From the NCBI RefSeq assembly GCF_008386495.1, contig NZ_VTHJ01000042.1, forward strand, positions 1 through 64,000: a DNA stretch of 64,000 nt, read 5' to 3'. Shown here one piece after another: positions 7,625-17,709 of the stretch. Source of the stretch: Streptomyces tailanensis (GTDB taxonomy: Bacteria > Actinomycetota > Actinomycetes > Streptomycetales > Streptomycetaceae). How positions within the stretch are numbered: the first letter of the stretch is position 1; the number at the start of each line of letters is the position of its first letter. The notes under the pieces were generated by a model, which saw only the letters and a list, made by a program, of their open reading frames with translations, was not told the DNA's origin and searched no databases. Made by a program: the position numbers and the translations under genes.

Positions 7625-10600
7625 CGGGTCTCTCCGCGGAGGCGATCGCCCACCCAGCGGGCGAGGGCGAGGGGACTGAGGGCGGCGACGGGCATACCGG
7701 CCGCGACGAGCTGTTGGGCGACGGGCACCGAGTAGCGCGGCGTACCGGTGTCGTCCAGAGCGGCACAGCCCATCAGGTGCACCCCGGAGCTCGCGAGGGC
7801 CCGTACTTCGCCGAGGAGCCCGCCCAGCGGGTAGCCCTCCTCGAAGTCGCTCACCACGACCACGAGGGTCCGGCTGGGTACGGTCACCAGGGACCGGGCG
7901 TGCGCGAGCCCGGCCGCGATGTGCGTGCCGCCGCCGACCCGTACCTCCAGGAGCAGCGACAGCGGGTCGTCCACCCGGTCCGTCAGGTCGATCACGTCGG
8001 TCGAGAACGCGAGGAAGTGGGTGGACAGGGTGGGCACTCCACCCAGGACGGCCGCCGTCAGCGCCGACCAGATGACGGACGCCTCCATCGACCCCGACAC
8101 GTCGACCACCAGGATCAACCGCCAGTCCGCCTCCTTGCGGGAGCGGGTGCTGAACACCGGCCGCTCCGGTACGACCACGGTCCTGCCGTCGGCCGTCCGG
8201 CGCGTGTGCGCCAGGTTGGCGCGCAGCGTGCGCGGCAGGTCGAGCCGACCGCCGGGACGGCGGGTCGGGCGCGGCGTGGCCAGACCCGTCAGGGCCGGGC
8301 GCATACGGGTGGCGAGCTCCTTCGCCAACTCGTCGACGAGACGGCGGACGAGCGGGCGCAGCTTGGCCAGTTGCTGTTCGGGCATCCCGCCGGCCAGGGA
8401 CAGCACGGAGGTCAGCAGATCGACCGACGGACGGACCGCCTTGGGGTCGAGCTCGGCCAGTACGTCCGTACGGCCGTGATCGGCGGCCCGCGCCAGTACC
8501 TCCTCGCGGACCTCCGCGCCGAACAACGCGTCCAACTCCTCGGCCCACTCGCGGGCCGTCGGGAACGAAGCCTCCTGGCCGCCGCCCTGGCCCTGACCGC
8601 CACCCCGGCCGAGGTCCGAGGAACCCTCGCCCCGGCCGGTGCCGTACAGCTCGTCGAGCGCGTGCGCGTAACGGCGGGCGCCCTGAGGGAGCTTCTCGCT
8701 CTCCCTCCCGAGCAGCAGCCGCCAGCGGTCGGTGGGGGAGAGGAGGAGGGCGGAGGGGGCCGTGGACACATCCGTGGGGTGGTGTGCCGTCGGGGGCGCC
8801 GGAACGGCACGGTCGGGGGCTCCGGCCGGGTTCACCTCATCGGCGGCCTCTCCGGCCTCGGCACCCCCGGTGATCGCGGGGCTCTCCGCCCCCCTGGTCT
8901 CGGCCTGCCCCGCCGTGTCGTTCATCCGCACCGGCAGCCGCAGGGCGTCGACCGCCGCGAGGCCCGCCGTGTCCGCGGCCGTCCACAGGGCGAGGAGTGC
9001 CGGTGAGGCGGCGAGTGACAGGTCGAGGCGGTCGCCGAGGCGCTCGGTGACGGTGTTCAGGAGGCGGTCGCGGCCGGCCGGGCTGAGCGTGTCGAAGCCG
9101 CCGCGCAGCGCGGGCAGCCGGTCCAGGAACCCCTGGTCGGTCAGCGTGTCGACCCGGTCGAGCAGCGGGTCCAGCGCGGTCGGCGCCGACTGGAGCAGCG
9201 GGGCGGCACCGCTGAGCAGCCCGGTGAGCCGGCGGCACAGCGCCCGGCGGCCGTCGGGGCCGGTGGCGGTGTCGATCCAGCCGGCGGCACGCGCGCCGAG
9301 GGTGTCGGCGTCGTCGAGGTCGAGCAGGACCCGGGCGGCCAGGGCGGCACCCTGGACGAGCGGGGAGCCGGTACGGGCGAGGGCGCCCAGGGCGTCGTCC
9401 ATCCGCAGACCCAGGCGGTGTTCACCGGCCCGCGAGGCCAGCCCGATGAGCGCGGCCGCGTCCTCCGGCTCGTCGCTGCCCGCCAGGCCCGGCAGCGCCC
9501 GGACCGCCGCCTCCAGCAGGTCGGCGGCCAGTTCGGTGGCCGCCTTCCTGCCCTCGGGCGTGGTGCCGGGGAGGTGCCCCCGGCGCAGCGCCTCCAACAG
9601 GTCGAGCGCTTCGAGGAGTTCGGGGAGCGTGGCGGCGGCCGGGAGCACGGCCGCGGCGTCGGCCAGGCGCTCGGCGACCAGCGCGGGCAGGTCGCAGCGG
9701 GCGGCCGCCCGAAGCCCGGCGAGGACGAGCGCACAGGTGGGTCCGTCCTCCGCCGACTCCCGGCGGAAGGTCTCCCGCAGGGTGCCCTCGGCGGCCAGGG
9801 CGGCCGTCACACCCCGTGTCCCGGCCAGGTCGAGCCGTACGGGAACGGCCGGTGTCCACGACAGCCGCCACCGGGTGGTGAGCGCGGCCCCGTCGCCCGT
9901 GCCGGCCACCGCCACGGCCTCGCCGTAGCCCGCGCCGCACACCTCGAGACGCTGGAGCAGGATCTCGCGGCGGCCGTCGAGGGCGGAGCGGAGCGGGTCG
10001 AGCCGGACCTCGCGGGAACCGGAGTCGTCCGGGCCCGGCAGCCGCAGCGCGGTCAGCTCCGACTCCACGGACGGGCCGAGCCCCGAACGCGGTGTGCCCG
10101 GCGCGATCCGGCCTCGGTCCGTGCCGACCAGGACCACCTCGAGCGCCCGCGCGAGGGCCCGGCCACGGCCGAGCGGCTCGCCCTGCCCCAGCACCGTCGT
10201 CAGCGCCTCCAGCACTTCGCCCCGCCCCGGGGCCGTGAGCCCCCGAATCCGGGCCAGGTCGCACGCCATCCGCAGGGTCTCGGCGGCCTCACCGGTCCCC
10301 GCGGTGTGCCCGGCCGCGCGCAGCTCCCGGCACACATCGGTGATCGCCCGCGCGGCGGCGCCGTGCAGCGACTCGGGGTCCCCACCGGCCGCGAACACCG
10401 CCTGCTGCCAGCGAGGGTCTCGGATGCCCGCGGGGTAGCCGGACCGGGAGTCCAGCAGATCGAAGGCGTACGGCACGAGCGAGGTGACCACGGGCGGGTA
10501 CCCCTCGACGACGGATTCCCCGACCGCCGACGCCGAGCCCGATGCCTCGCCACCCGCGCGCGGCCCCGGAACCACAACCTCCGCCCCGGCGAGGTCTGCG

Positions 10601-11517
10601 TCGACCGCCTTCGCCCTCGCGCGGTCCGCGTCGACACCTTCCGCCACGCCATCTTCCGCCCCGGCGCCGACCGTTCCGGCACTGTGCGTCCCCGCACCCT
10701 CCGCTCCGGCCCCGTCCGTCAACGCCGGGGCGTGGAACGCCCCGACGACGGCCGCGACCCTGCGCCCACCCGCCCCGGCACGGGCGATCGTGTCGCGCAT
10801 GTGGGCCTCGCGGGCCAGGTCCACCGGCGGCACGCCGCCCGCCGACTCCGCGTCGCGACGCAGTGCCCACCCCACGCCGAGCGCGGCGCGGCGGATCGCC
10901 TCGGGCGTGCAGCCGGGGGCGAGAACCTCCACGCAGCGGTCCCACAGGTCGTCGCCGTCACGGCCACTCCCGGCGGCGGCGAGCGCGTCCGCGAAGGCGG
11001 TGGACGGGGCGACAGCGGTGGCGCCGGCCACCGCGCTCCGCGTGTCGTCCATCGTCGCGGGTGCGGGTGCGGGTGCGGGTGCGGGTGCGGGTGCGGGTGC
11101 GGGTGCGGGTGCGGGTGCGGGGCCATTCCCCGGAGCAGCCATCAGCACCTGCGCGTTCCACCGCGGATCGCCCATCGGCAGGTCGCAGCACACGACCTCC
11201 GCACCCCGCCCCCGTGCCCAGCGGATCGCGGCGAGTTCGGGGGAGAAGTCGGCGAAGGGGTAGAAGCCGAGCCGCCCGTTCTCACCGGCCCCGGCCAGCG
11301 CGACCGGGGCGAGCGTGCCCGGGTCGGCCACATGCGGGAGCCACGGCTGGAAGTCGGCCGGCAGCTCCACGCAGACGACCTCCGCGCCCGAGGCGTCCAG
11401 CAGGGCGGGCACGGCCGTGGCGAGGGCCGGGCTGTGGTGCCGTACACCCAGCAGATACGGCACCGTGGCGTCGGCGAGGGCCGTGACGGCCGCCCGGGGG
11501 TCCTGAGCGAGCGTCAC
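7621..11517 (-). CDS. DUF5682 and von Willebrand A (VWA) domain fusion protein
   Basis: About 1298 residues from GTG 11517, which overlaps the MoxR stop (GTGA) and has GGGAG upstream; a longer frame from 11553 would run back into moxR. The N-terminal half is DUF5682-like: VPYLLGVRHHSPALA near the start, followed by VVCVELPADFQPW. A helical-repeat middle region follows. The C-terminal 190 residues form a VWA domain with a metal-ion-dependent adhesion site (MIDAS), LVVDVSGSMEAS (DxSxS), and VVVVSDFEEG. In E. coli the counterparts appear to be separate (YehM and YehP); here they are one chain. VWA proteins usually act as adaptors for MoxR AAA+ ATPases in assembling or metallating target complexes. 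A Pro-Ala repeat encoded by a hexanucleotide microsatellite interrupts the DUF5682 part. Confidence 0.85.
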   Translation of the reverse strand: MTLAQDPRAAVTALADATVPYLLGVRHHSPALATAVPALLDASGAEVVCVELPADFQPWLPHVADPGTLAPVALAGAGENGRLGFYPFADFSPELAAIRWARGRGAEVVCCDLPMGDPRWNAQVLMAAPGNGPAPAPAPAPAPAPAPAPAPAPATMDDTRSAVAGATAVAPSTAFADALAAAGSGRDGDDLWDRCVEVLAPGCTPEAIRRAALGVGWALRRDAESAGGVPPVDLAREAHMRDTIARAGAGGRRVAAVVGAFHAPALTDGAGAEGAGTHSAGTVGAGAEDGVAEGVDADRARAKAVDADLAGAEVVVPGPRAGGEASGSASAVGESVVEGYPPVVTSLVPYAFDLLDSRSGYPAGIRDPRWQQAVFAAGGDPESLHGAAARAITDVCRELRAAGHTAGTGEAAETLRMACDLARIRGLTAPGRGEVLEALTTVLGQGEPLGRGRALARALEVVLVGTDRGRIAPGTPRSGLGPSVESELTALRLPGPDDSGSREVRLDPLRSALDGRREILLQRLEVCGAGYGEAVAVAGTGDGAALTTRWRLSWTPAVPVRLDLAGTRGVTAALAAEGTLRETFRRESAEDGPTCALVLAGLRAAARCDLPALVAERLADAAAVLPAAATLPELLEALDLLEALRRGHLPGTTPEGRKAATELAADLLEAAVRALPGLAGSDEPEDAAALIGLASRAGEHRLGLRMDDALGALARTGSPLVQGAALAARVLLDLDDADTLGARAAGWIDTATGPDGRRALCRRLTGLLSGAAPLLQSAPTALDPLLDRVDTLTDQGFLDRLPALRGGFDTLSPAGRDRLLNTVTERLGDRLDLSLAASPALLALWTAADTAGLAAVDALRLPVRMNDTAGQAETRGAESPAITGGAEAGEAADEVNPAGAPDRAVPAPPTAHHPTDVSTAPSALLLSPTDRWRLLLGRESEKLPQGARRYAHALDELYGTGRGEGSSDLGRGGGQGQGGGQEASFPTAREWAEELDALFGAEVREEVLARAADHGRTDVLAELDPKAVRPSVDLLTSVLSLAGGMPEQQLAKLRPLVRRLVDELAKELATRMRPALTGLATPRPTRRPGGRLDLPRTLRANLAHTRRTADGRTVVVPERPVFSTRSRKEADWRLILVVDVSGSMEASVIWSALTAAVLGGVPTLSTHFLAFSTDVIDLTDRVDDPLSLLLEVRVGGGTHIAAGLAHARSLVTVPSRTLVVVVSDFEEGYPLGGLLGEVRALASSGVHLMGCAALDDTGTPRYSVPVAQQLVAAGMPVAALSPLALARWVGDRLRGETR
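11057..11116. repeat. (GCGGGT)10 hexanucleotide tandem repeat in the DUF5682::VWA gene
   Basis: Ten perfect 6-bp units, coding on the minus strand for alternating Pro-Ala. Because the unit is six bases, gain or loss of copies changes linker length without shifting frame. Confidence 0.97.
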
Positions 11518-12686
11518 CGGAGGCTCTCCCGCAGGTCCCAGAGGCGGCGCCACATCGCCGAGCCGTCCTCGGCGCGGCGGCGGACCGGGCCGTCCCAGTA
11601 GCCGAGCAGACGGGCATGGTCGGCCGGGTCGTCCTTGTGGACCACGCCCAGGAGGTGGCCGGGGACGAGGTCGAGGGCGTCCCCGCCGGGCAGGTAGGCG
11701 GCGGCGACCCCGAGGGACGCGGCGACCTGGACGGCCTCGGCGGTGGACATCACCGTGCCGGGCCGCTCCACGTCCCAGCCCTCGGCGGACCGTCCGGCGC
11801 GCAGATCGCGGAAGACGGTGACCAGCACGTCGAGCACGGCGTCGTCGACGCCGAACGCCGCGCCCGCCCGCTCGACGGCCGCCGTGGCCTGCCGCTTGAC
11901 GAGCGCGGTCTCGGCGTCGACGTCCGCGATCGGATGCACGGTCTCGAAGTTGAAGCGGCGCTTGAGCGCGGCGGACATCTCCGAGACACCACGGTCGCGC
12001 AGGTTGGCCGTGGCGATGACGGTGAACCCGGGCGCCGCCGCGACCTGGGCGTCGTCCGTGCCGGACAGCTCGGGCACGCTCACCCGCCGGTCGGACAGGA
12101 TCGACACCAGGGCGTCCTGCACCTCGGGCAGACAGCGGGTGATCTCCTCGACCCGCGCCACCCGTCCGGAACGCATGGCGCCGAGGACGGGAGAGTCGAC
12201 CAGCGCCTGCGGGGTCGGGCCCTGGGCGAGCAGCAGGGCGTAGTTCCAGCCGTAGCGGAAGGCGTCCTCGGTCGTACCGGCGGTGCCCTGCACGGTGAGC
12301 GCGCTGGTGCCGCAGACTGCGGCCGACAGCAACTCGGAGAGCATCGACTTGGCCGTGCCGGGCTCGCCGACGAGCAGCAGGCCGCGCTCACCGGCGAGGG
12401 TGACCACGCACCGCTCCACCAGGGCGCGTTCCCCGACGAACTTGGGGGTGATCACCAGCTTGTCGGGCAGTGTCTCGTGCGGCTTGGGCAGCTTCAGGCT
12501 CTCGCCGCCGCTGCCGCAGACGAACGTCACCACAGAACGCGGGGTCAGTCGCCAGCCGGGCGGACGGGGGCCCTCGTCCTGCGCGGCGAGGAAGGCGAGT
12601 TCGGTGGCGTGGCGCTCCTCCGCGGGCAGGGTCTGCCGGGCCGGACGGGCAGTCGCCGCCGTCGCCACCGTGTCTGTCGGGGTCAT
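11514..12686 (-). CDS. MoxR-family AAA+ ATPase
   Basis: 390 residues. Walker A GEPGTAKS is at 107-114, followed by TEDAFRYGWNYALLLAQGP, a Walker-B-like ARVEEI, and VIATANLRDRGVSEMSAALKRRFNF (sensor 1 and arginine finger region). This pattern is the MoxR/RavA/CoxD-like clade, helix-2-insert AAA+ chaperones that remodel client complexes with a VWA partner. The start ATG has AAGGA 5 nt upstream. The partner DUF5682::VWA gene overlaps by 4 nt. It is separated from the upstream giant gene by 112 bp, so an internal promoter is possible. It corresponds to E. coli YehL in context. Confidence 0.9.
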   Translation of the reverse strand: MTPTDTVATAATARPARQTLPAEERHATELAFLAAQDEGPRPPGWRLTPRSVVTFVCGSGGESLKLPKPHETLPDKLVITPKFVGERALVERCVVTLAGERGLLLVGEPGTAKSMLSELLSAAVCGTSALTVQGTAGTTEDAFRYGWNYALLLAQGPTPQALVDSPVLGAMRSGRVARVEEITRCLPEVQDALVSILSDRRVSVPELSGTDDAQVAAAPGFTVIATANLRDRGVSEMSAALKRRFNFETVHPIADVDAETALVKRQATAAVERAGAAFGVDDAVLDVLVTVFRDLRAGRSAEGWDVERPGTVMSTAEAVQVAASLGVAAAYLPGGDALDLVPGHLLGVVHKDDPADHARLLGYWDGPVRRRAEDGSAMWRRLWDLRESLR

Positions 12687-12798
12687 GGAAGTCCTTGCTG
12701 GATGGGTCGGTTGGTCTGCTGGACGGGTCGGTTGGTCTGTCTGTCGATCTGTCTGCTCGATCAGGGAGAAGGACGCCCGGGGTCGAGCGCCCCGTCCC

Positions 12799-15700
12799 TC
12801 AGCGGCGGCGGCCCCGCCGCACCTTCAGCTCCTCGAACCGGGGAGCGTCACCGTCCTGGACTCGCTGCCAGGCCCTGCGGTACAGCTCGGCGGCCGGCTC
12901 GGTCGGCACGATCACGCCAAGCGGCGCGTACTCGTCGCTCAGGAGGTCGCCGAACAGCGGCAGCTTCCATCGCTCCAGCGGGACCCGCGGCGCCTTCGTG
13001 TCCACCCAGGCGCCGGGCAGGAACAGCGAACGCCCCGCCCTGGTCCGGCCGGCCTCGACCACCAGGTCGCCCGCGGCCAGTTCGGCACGGGCCGTCTTGA
13101 GCCGGGCCGGCTTCCACCCCGTCCAGCGGGCTGTCATGCGGTCGGTCGGGTCGGGCATGGCGAGCAGCATCAGATAGAGCGTGGCGGCGTCCTCGCCCAT
13201 GCTGTACTCCTTGGCCACCTCGGTCACCAGCTCCGGCACCGAGCGGCTCGGGTCCTGCGGCCACCAGGTGCCGTCCTTGCCCCGCTCGCCGGCGAGCGGG
13301 GCGCCCGGGTCGGCGAGGAGAGCCGCGAACCGCGGGGCGCGAACCAGCCGCAGCGCCACCTCGGCCGCATACGGCCGCTGGTCGTCGACGCGCAGCGCGG
13401 GCAGATACGGGTCGTGCCCGGCCGCGTCGAGCAGCGCGACCCGCAGGCCCGGCGACGGCTGGCTGTCGTGGGTGGCCAGGATGACGGCGCCGTACCGCTC
13501 GAAGCCCTGGCCGACCTCGGCCGGAGCGCCGGCGGTCTTCCGGAACGCCGGGAGGCTGATGTACCGGCCGAGGTCGAGCACCAGCCCGGGGTGGTCCAGC
13601 CGCTCGCGTACGGCGGTGAGCGCGGTGGGCAGCGCGGCCCGGAGCGGGTCGCCGGCCGGCAGACGGTGGGCGAGCCAGGCGGCCAGACCGACCGCGCCGA
13701 CCAGTGTGTCCGCCGTGAACCCGACCGCGTTCCCGTCGACGGGCCGGACCCGGTCGCCGTTGACCGCCCACTCCAGGTCCCGGGTGAGCCGGGGCTCGCC
13801 GGCCGGGTCCAGCAGCGCGGGCAGCGCCTCCCGTACTTCCCACCGGGCGTGTTTGATCGCGCGGACCGCGTCGCCGAGCAACTCCTCGGGGACGGCCGTG
13901 CGCTTGCCGACCTTGCTGTTCCAGACCTCGGCCGCGGCGGCCACGTTCGGTCCCTCGGCCCACAGCCGGGCGGGGTCGGCGGGCAGCAGCGCGGCCACGA
14001 CCGCGGCGCGGATGTCGCCGTCGACGCCGCGCAGTTCCTCCTTGGCGTCGGCCGCCGGGGCGGCCTTCACCCCGAGGGCGTTCCGCGCCTCCGTCGTCAG
14101 GAACGTCCGCTCGTAGACGTCGACCCGCGGCAGACCGGCCACGATCAGCCGGGCCATCGTCTCGGTGACACCGGTGAGGCGGGCGAACTCCCCGGCGGCC
14201 TCCGGGAACCAGGGCGCCGGACCCCGCGCGTCCAGCTCCGTGAGGAACGCGCCGAGCCGGCCCGCCTCCCCGTCCTCGCCGAGCGGGGACGACTTCCGGA
14301 GCGTGTACGGCTCGGGGACCTCGAACCGTCCGGACGGGTCGTGGAAGAAGCCGGTGAAGACGCAGCCGTCGCCGGCCTGGCGCATCCATTCGTGCTGTAC
14401 GAGGGCGATGAACGCCCCCTCGCCCAGCGGCAGCAGCCCTCGCCACCGGCCCTCGCGCGACTCGCCCGACGGGCCGCGCAACAGGTCGGCCTCCAGGTGC
14501 AGTTCCACCGTGCGCCACCGCTCGGGCGCGGCGGTCGACCCCAGCCCCAGGGCGTCGAATTCGCCGAGCAGCGCGCGCAGCGCCTCCCGGTGCTGCTCGG
14601 AGGTGGTGCCGGCCGCCGCCCGGAACGCCAGGGCCGTGGCGCGATCGACCAGGGTCTCCAGGTCCGGCTGCCCCGAGGGCAGCCCGGGGCCGTCGTGGTG
14701 GAGGCGCACGGTCCGCCCCTCCGGTACAGGGGCGTCGGAGAGCCCGGCGGCCCGGCCCATCGCGCGCAGGGAGCGGAAGACGGTGGTGACCTCCTCGTCG
14801 CGGTTCCACCAGTAGCCGCCGACCACTCCGAGTCCGCTCAGCGCTTCGACGAGCACGACGTCCGGTGGCCCGACCGGACCTTCGTCGTCCAGCCCGCCTT
14901 CGAGGGCCCGGGTGAGCCGGGCCGCCGCCGCGTCGAGGACGGCCTGCTGACCGGCGGCGTGCCGGACGACTCCCGCGATGCCCGCGACGAGCGCGTCATG
15001 CGTGACCGGCAGCAGTGCTCGGATCGCGTCGGGCAGCGCCTTCTTGTCGTCCTGCGCGGCAGCCGCCAGCAGCGCCGCCGACGTGTCCCGGTCGATGCGC
15101 CGCAACGCCTCGGAGCCCTCCGGGTCGCGGGGCGTCATGCACTCCCAGTACTGCACCGGCGGCAGCAACAGCGTGCCCTCGCCGAAGACACCGGGCGTAC
15201 GGTCGGTCTTGGCCACCGAGGTGACGACACCGTCGGTGTCGACGATTTGGAGCTGCCAGCCGTTGCGGACGACCGCGCGGGCCTGGTCGTCACCGGGGAA
15301 CACCACCAGCGCGGACGGCCAGGCCATGTCGGCGGGCAGGGTGACGGTGTGTCCGGCGAGGTTCTGGGCGCGCCGGGAGCCGTCGGGCAGCCGCACGATG
15401 CGCAGGCCGACCAGCCCGTCCACGGGCGCGGAGGCCGGTGCGGGACCGGCCGTCGGCGAGGGGCCCAGCCAGCCGCCCTCGTAGGTGCTGCCCGCCGAGG
15501 CGTCGCGCAGGGCGTCCGAGAGGAACGCGGGCATGCTCATGCGTCCGCGCTCACCCGTGGCCGGGTCGTACTCGTACCAGCCGTGCGCCGCCCGGTCCTC
15601 GTTCTCCGTGTGCCACACCCAGTACGAGACACCGTCGGAGACCATCAACCGTTCCTCGGGGAGCCTGGTGTCTCCGGCGCGCAGGACACCGCCGCCGGTG

Positions 15701-17709
15701 GTCCGGCCGCCGCCGGGCAGGGGCAGGGTGATCGGGAAGTCGGCCCGGTACCAGTCCATCTGGGTGCCCCGGGTGCTCTGCGGGCCCTCAAGGCTCACAG
15801 CGCGGTCGGCGCGGGTGTGCCAGTAGCCGCGCAGGCCGTCGTCGCGGGACCGCCAGTAGACGAGCAGTTCGCCGTCCACGTGGTGGAAGCCCGGGTCGCC
15901 CCAGCGGTCGTTCGCCGGGATGCGCAGGTCGTGGGTGAGGACGGTGCCCTCGGCGCCGATCACCCGGGCCTGGGAGCCGCCCGCCACGACGAGGTGCGGC
16001 CAGGCGTCGGCGACGATCAGGTCCTCGACGTCGTTCTTCGGAACGAGCGTGGCGGCCGCGTCCTCCCAGGCGGGCCAGCCGAGTTCGTCGAAGAGACCGG
16101 CCTTCAGGGTGCGGGCCAGCACCGGCGCGAGGTCGGTGGCGACGGCCTCGCGGACCTCCTCCTCGGCCAGCGCCAGCGCCTCGGCGGGCAGCCACTTCAG
16201 CCGGGTCAGCGCGTCGGGCAACTGGGGCAGACCGACGACGGTGAACCGCCGGACCACTTCACGCACCCACTCCGCGAGCATCGGGCGCCCGCCCGGCGAC
16301 GCCGCCAGCAGCCGGAGCGCCCGCAGACCGTGGACGTTGTCGCCGAGGTGGTCGGCACCCTTCCGGAATGCCTTGTGGAAACGGGAGTCGGCGGCCAGCG
16401 ACAGCAGCTCGCGCTGCCCGTCGCCCTTGGCCCACGCGGCGAGCAGCAGCATGGAGTTCTTCCCGGGGGCCGCCACGGGCACGTCCAGCGACAGCAGCTG
16501 ATCGAGCAGGTCGAGGTCGTCAGCGGCCTCCAACTCATCGCCGGACGCGGTGAGTCCGGCCCGAAGCACCTCGGTGGTCCGCTCCACCAGCGCGTACAGC
16601 TCCGGCAGCCGCTGGGATGAACAACGCGCCTCCTGACGGAACTTCAAGAACCGCTTGAGCCAGCCCGCCGTACCGTCGCTCGACCGCTCCTCCACGGGCA
16701 GCGACGTGTCCCACAGCCCCGCGAGGGCACCGGACGCCTCCAGCACCCCCAGCCACAGCGCGGGCATCGCGTCGTCCTCCACCGACGGGACGATGTCCAG
16801 CAGAGCGCCCCGCACCCGCGGCTCACGCCCGGCGAGCGCCACCAGGGCCGCACGGTGTCCCTTCCACCAGCCCGCCGCCGCCCGCAGCGTGGCCGGCAGA
16901 CCCAGCAGCTCGGCCAGATACTCCTGCTCGGTGAGGTCGGCGTCCCGGCCGGCGGCGCGGGCCAGCTTGCGCAGGTCGTTCGCCATCTGCGCCGACGGCG
17001 GCAGACCACCCGCGGTGCGGCGCAGGCACAGCCGGGTGAAGCGCCGCAGAGCCTCCTCGGCGGGGACCCGCGCGGCCAGCTCCTTCGCGTACGCCGACAG
17101 CACCTTCACCGGGAGCGCGCCGGCCAGCGCGAACTCCAGGAACACGGCGTCCAACCGCTCCTCGTCCACCACCAGCCCGTGCTCGGCCTCGGCCTTGCGG
17201 GCGCGGGTGAACAACTGGGCCGCGTACGTGGCGTTCTCCTCGGCGAGGAACACGCGCCCGGCCTGCTCGTAGAACGTCGGCAGGAAGTGCGGCACCGATG
17301 CCGCCAGCCGCTCGCCGAGTTCCACGAAGGCGTCCATGGCCGCCTTCGGCTTCGACTTCGCCTGCCGGGCCGCTCGCTCCAACTCCGGTACGACGCCCAG
17401 CGCGCGGTGCCCGTCCTCCGGGTGGTGCACCAGCACCCACTCGGGGAACCCCAGCGACTGGCGCAGCCCGAGGCCCACCACGGCCGGCTCCGCGTCCCGC
17501 TCCAGACCGAGGAACCCGGCGGCCAGGTCCTCCGCCGCGCCCAGCTCCCCGGCCACCAGCCGCACCACCACCCGGTCGTCCAGGCCCGGGTGACGGTACG
17601 TCCGCGCCGTCAGCGGAACCGCCCGCTCCCCGGCTCCCTCGATGTCCGGCGGCAGCACCCCGCCCGCCGCCAGCAGCTCCTCGTACGACACCCGCGTCCC
17701 CCCGCTCAT
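12799..17709 (-). CDS. Giant protein of unknown function in the MoxR-VWA-SWIM operon
   Basis: 1636 residues from ATG 17709, which overlaps the preceding DUF4132 gene's stop (ATGA). No signal peptide or membrane segment is visible, so it is probably cytosolic. The N-terminal half is rich in Leu/Ala helices (TPR or HEAT-like appearance, e.g. residues 150-330). A central part is Trp/Gly-rich beta sequence (YWRSRDDGLRGYWHTRADRA; SYWVWHTENEDRAAHGWYEY), perhaps a propeller. The C-terminus is again helical and ends in a very basic KVRRGRRR. I cannot assign a named family. Position and size suggest a MolR-like (E. coli YehHI) scaffold whose DUF4132 part is encoded by the upstream gene. That is inference. 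Confidence 0.75.
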   Translation of the reverse strand: MSGGTRVSYEELLAAGGVLPPDIEGAGERAVPLTARTYRHPGLDDRVVVRLVAGELGAAEDLAAGFLGLERDAEPAVVGLGLRQSLGFPEWVLVHHPEDGHRALGVVPELERAARQAKSKPKAAMDAFVELGERLAASVPHFLPTFYEQAGRVFLAEENATYAAQLFTRARKAEAEHGLVVDEERLDAVFLEFALAGALPVKVLSAYAKELAARVPAEEALRRFTRLCLRRTAGGLPPSAQMANDLRKLARAAGRDADLTEQEYLAELLGLPATLRAAAGWWKGHRAALVALAGREPRVRGALLDIVPSVEDDAMPALWLGVLEASGALAGLWDTSLPVEERSSDGTAGWLKRFLKFRQEARCSSQRLPELYALVERTTEVLRAGLTASGDELEAADDLDLLDQLLSLDVPVAAPGKNSMLLLAAWAKGDGQRELLSLAADSRFHKAFRKGADHLGDNVHGLRALRLLAASPGGRPMLAEWVREVVRRFTVVGLPQLPDALTRLKWLPAEALALAEEEVREAVATDLAPVLARTLKAGLFDELGWPAWEDAAATLVPKNDVEDLIVADAWPHLVVAGGSQARVIGAEGTVLTHDLRIPANDRWGDPGFHHVDGELLVYWRSRDDGLRGYWHTRADRAVSLEGPQSTRGTQMDWYRADFPITLPLPGGGRTTGGGVLRAGDTRLPEERLMVSDGVSYWVWHTENEDRAAHGWYEYDPATGERGRMSMPAFLSDALRDASAGSTYEGGWLGPSPTAGPAPASAPVDGLVGLRIVRLPDGSRRAQNLAGHTVTLPADMAWPSALVVFPGDDQARAVVRNGWQLQIVDTDGVVTSVAKTDRTPGVFGEGTLLLPPVQYWECMTPRDPEGSEALRRIDRDTSAALLAAAAQDDKKALPDAIRALLPVTHDALVAGIAGVVRHAAGQQAVLDAAAARLTRALEGGLDDEGPVGPPDVVLVEALSGLGVVGGYWWNRDEEVTTVFRSLRAMGRAAGLSDAPVPEGRTVRLHHDGPGLPSGQPDLETLVDRATALAFRAAAGTTSEQHREALRALLGEFDALGLGSTAAPERWRTVELHLEADLLRGPSGESREGRWRGLLPLGEGAFIALVQHEWMRQAGDGCVFTGFFHDPSGRFEVPEPYTLRKSSPLGEDGEAGRLGAFLTELDARGPAPWFPEAAGEFARLTGVTETMARLIVAGLPRVDVYERTFLTTEARNALGVKAAPAADAKEELRGVDGDIRAAVVAALLPADPARLWAEGPNVAAAAEVWNSKVGKRTAVPEELLGDAVRAIKHARWEVREALPALLDPAGEPRLTRDLEWAVNGDRVRPVDGNAVGFTADTLVGAVGLAAWLAHRLPAGDPLRAALPTALTAVRERLDHPGLVLDLGRYISLPAFRKTAGAPAEVGQGFERYGAVILATHDSQPSPGLRVALLDAAGHDPYLPALRVDDQRPYAAEVALRLVRAPRFAALLADPGAPLAGERGKDGTWWPQDPSRSVPELVTEVAKEYSMGEDAATLYLMLLAMPDPTDRMTARWTGWKPARLKTARAELAAGDLVVEAGRTRAGRSLFLPGAWVDTKAPRVPLERWKLPLFGDLLSDEYAPLGVIVPTEPAAELYRRAWQRVQDGDAPRFEELKVRRGRRR

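Noticed and set aside
11057..11116. GCGGGT repeats as an array of protein-binding sites
   Set aside because: They lie in a coding frame and code for Pro-Ala; simple slippage explains them.
12283..16620. 1445-codon open frame on the plus strand opposite the giant gene
   Set aside because: A shadow of the minus-strand coding sequence, with Arg/Gln/Gly-rich residues and no domain.
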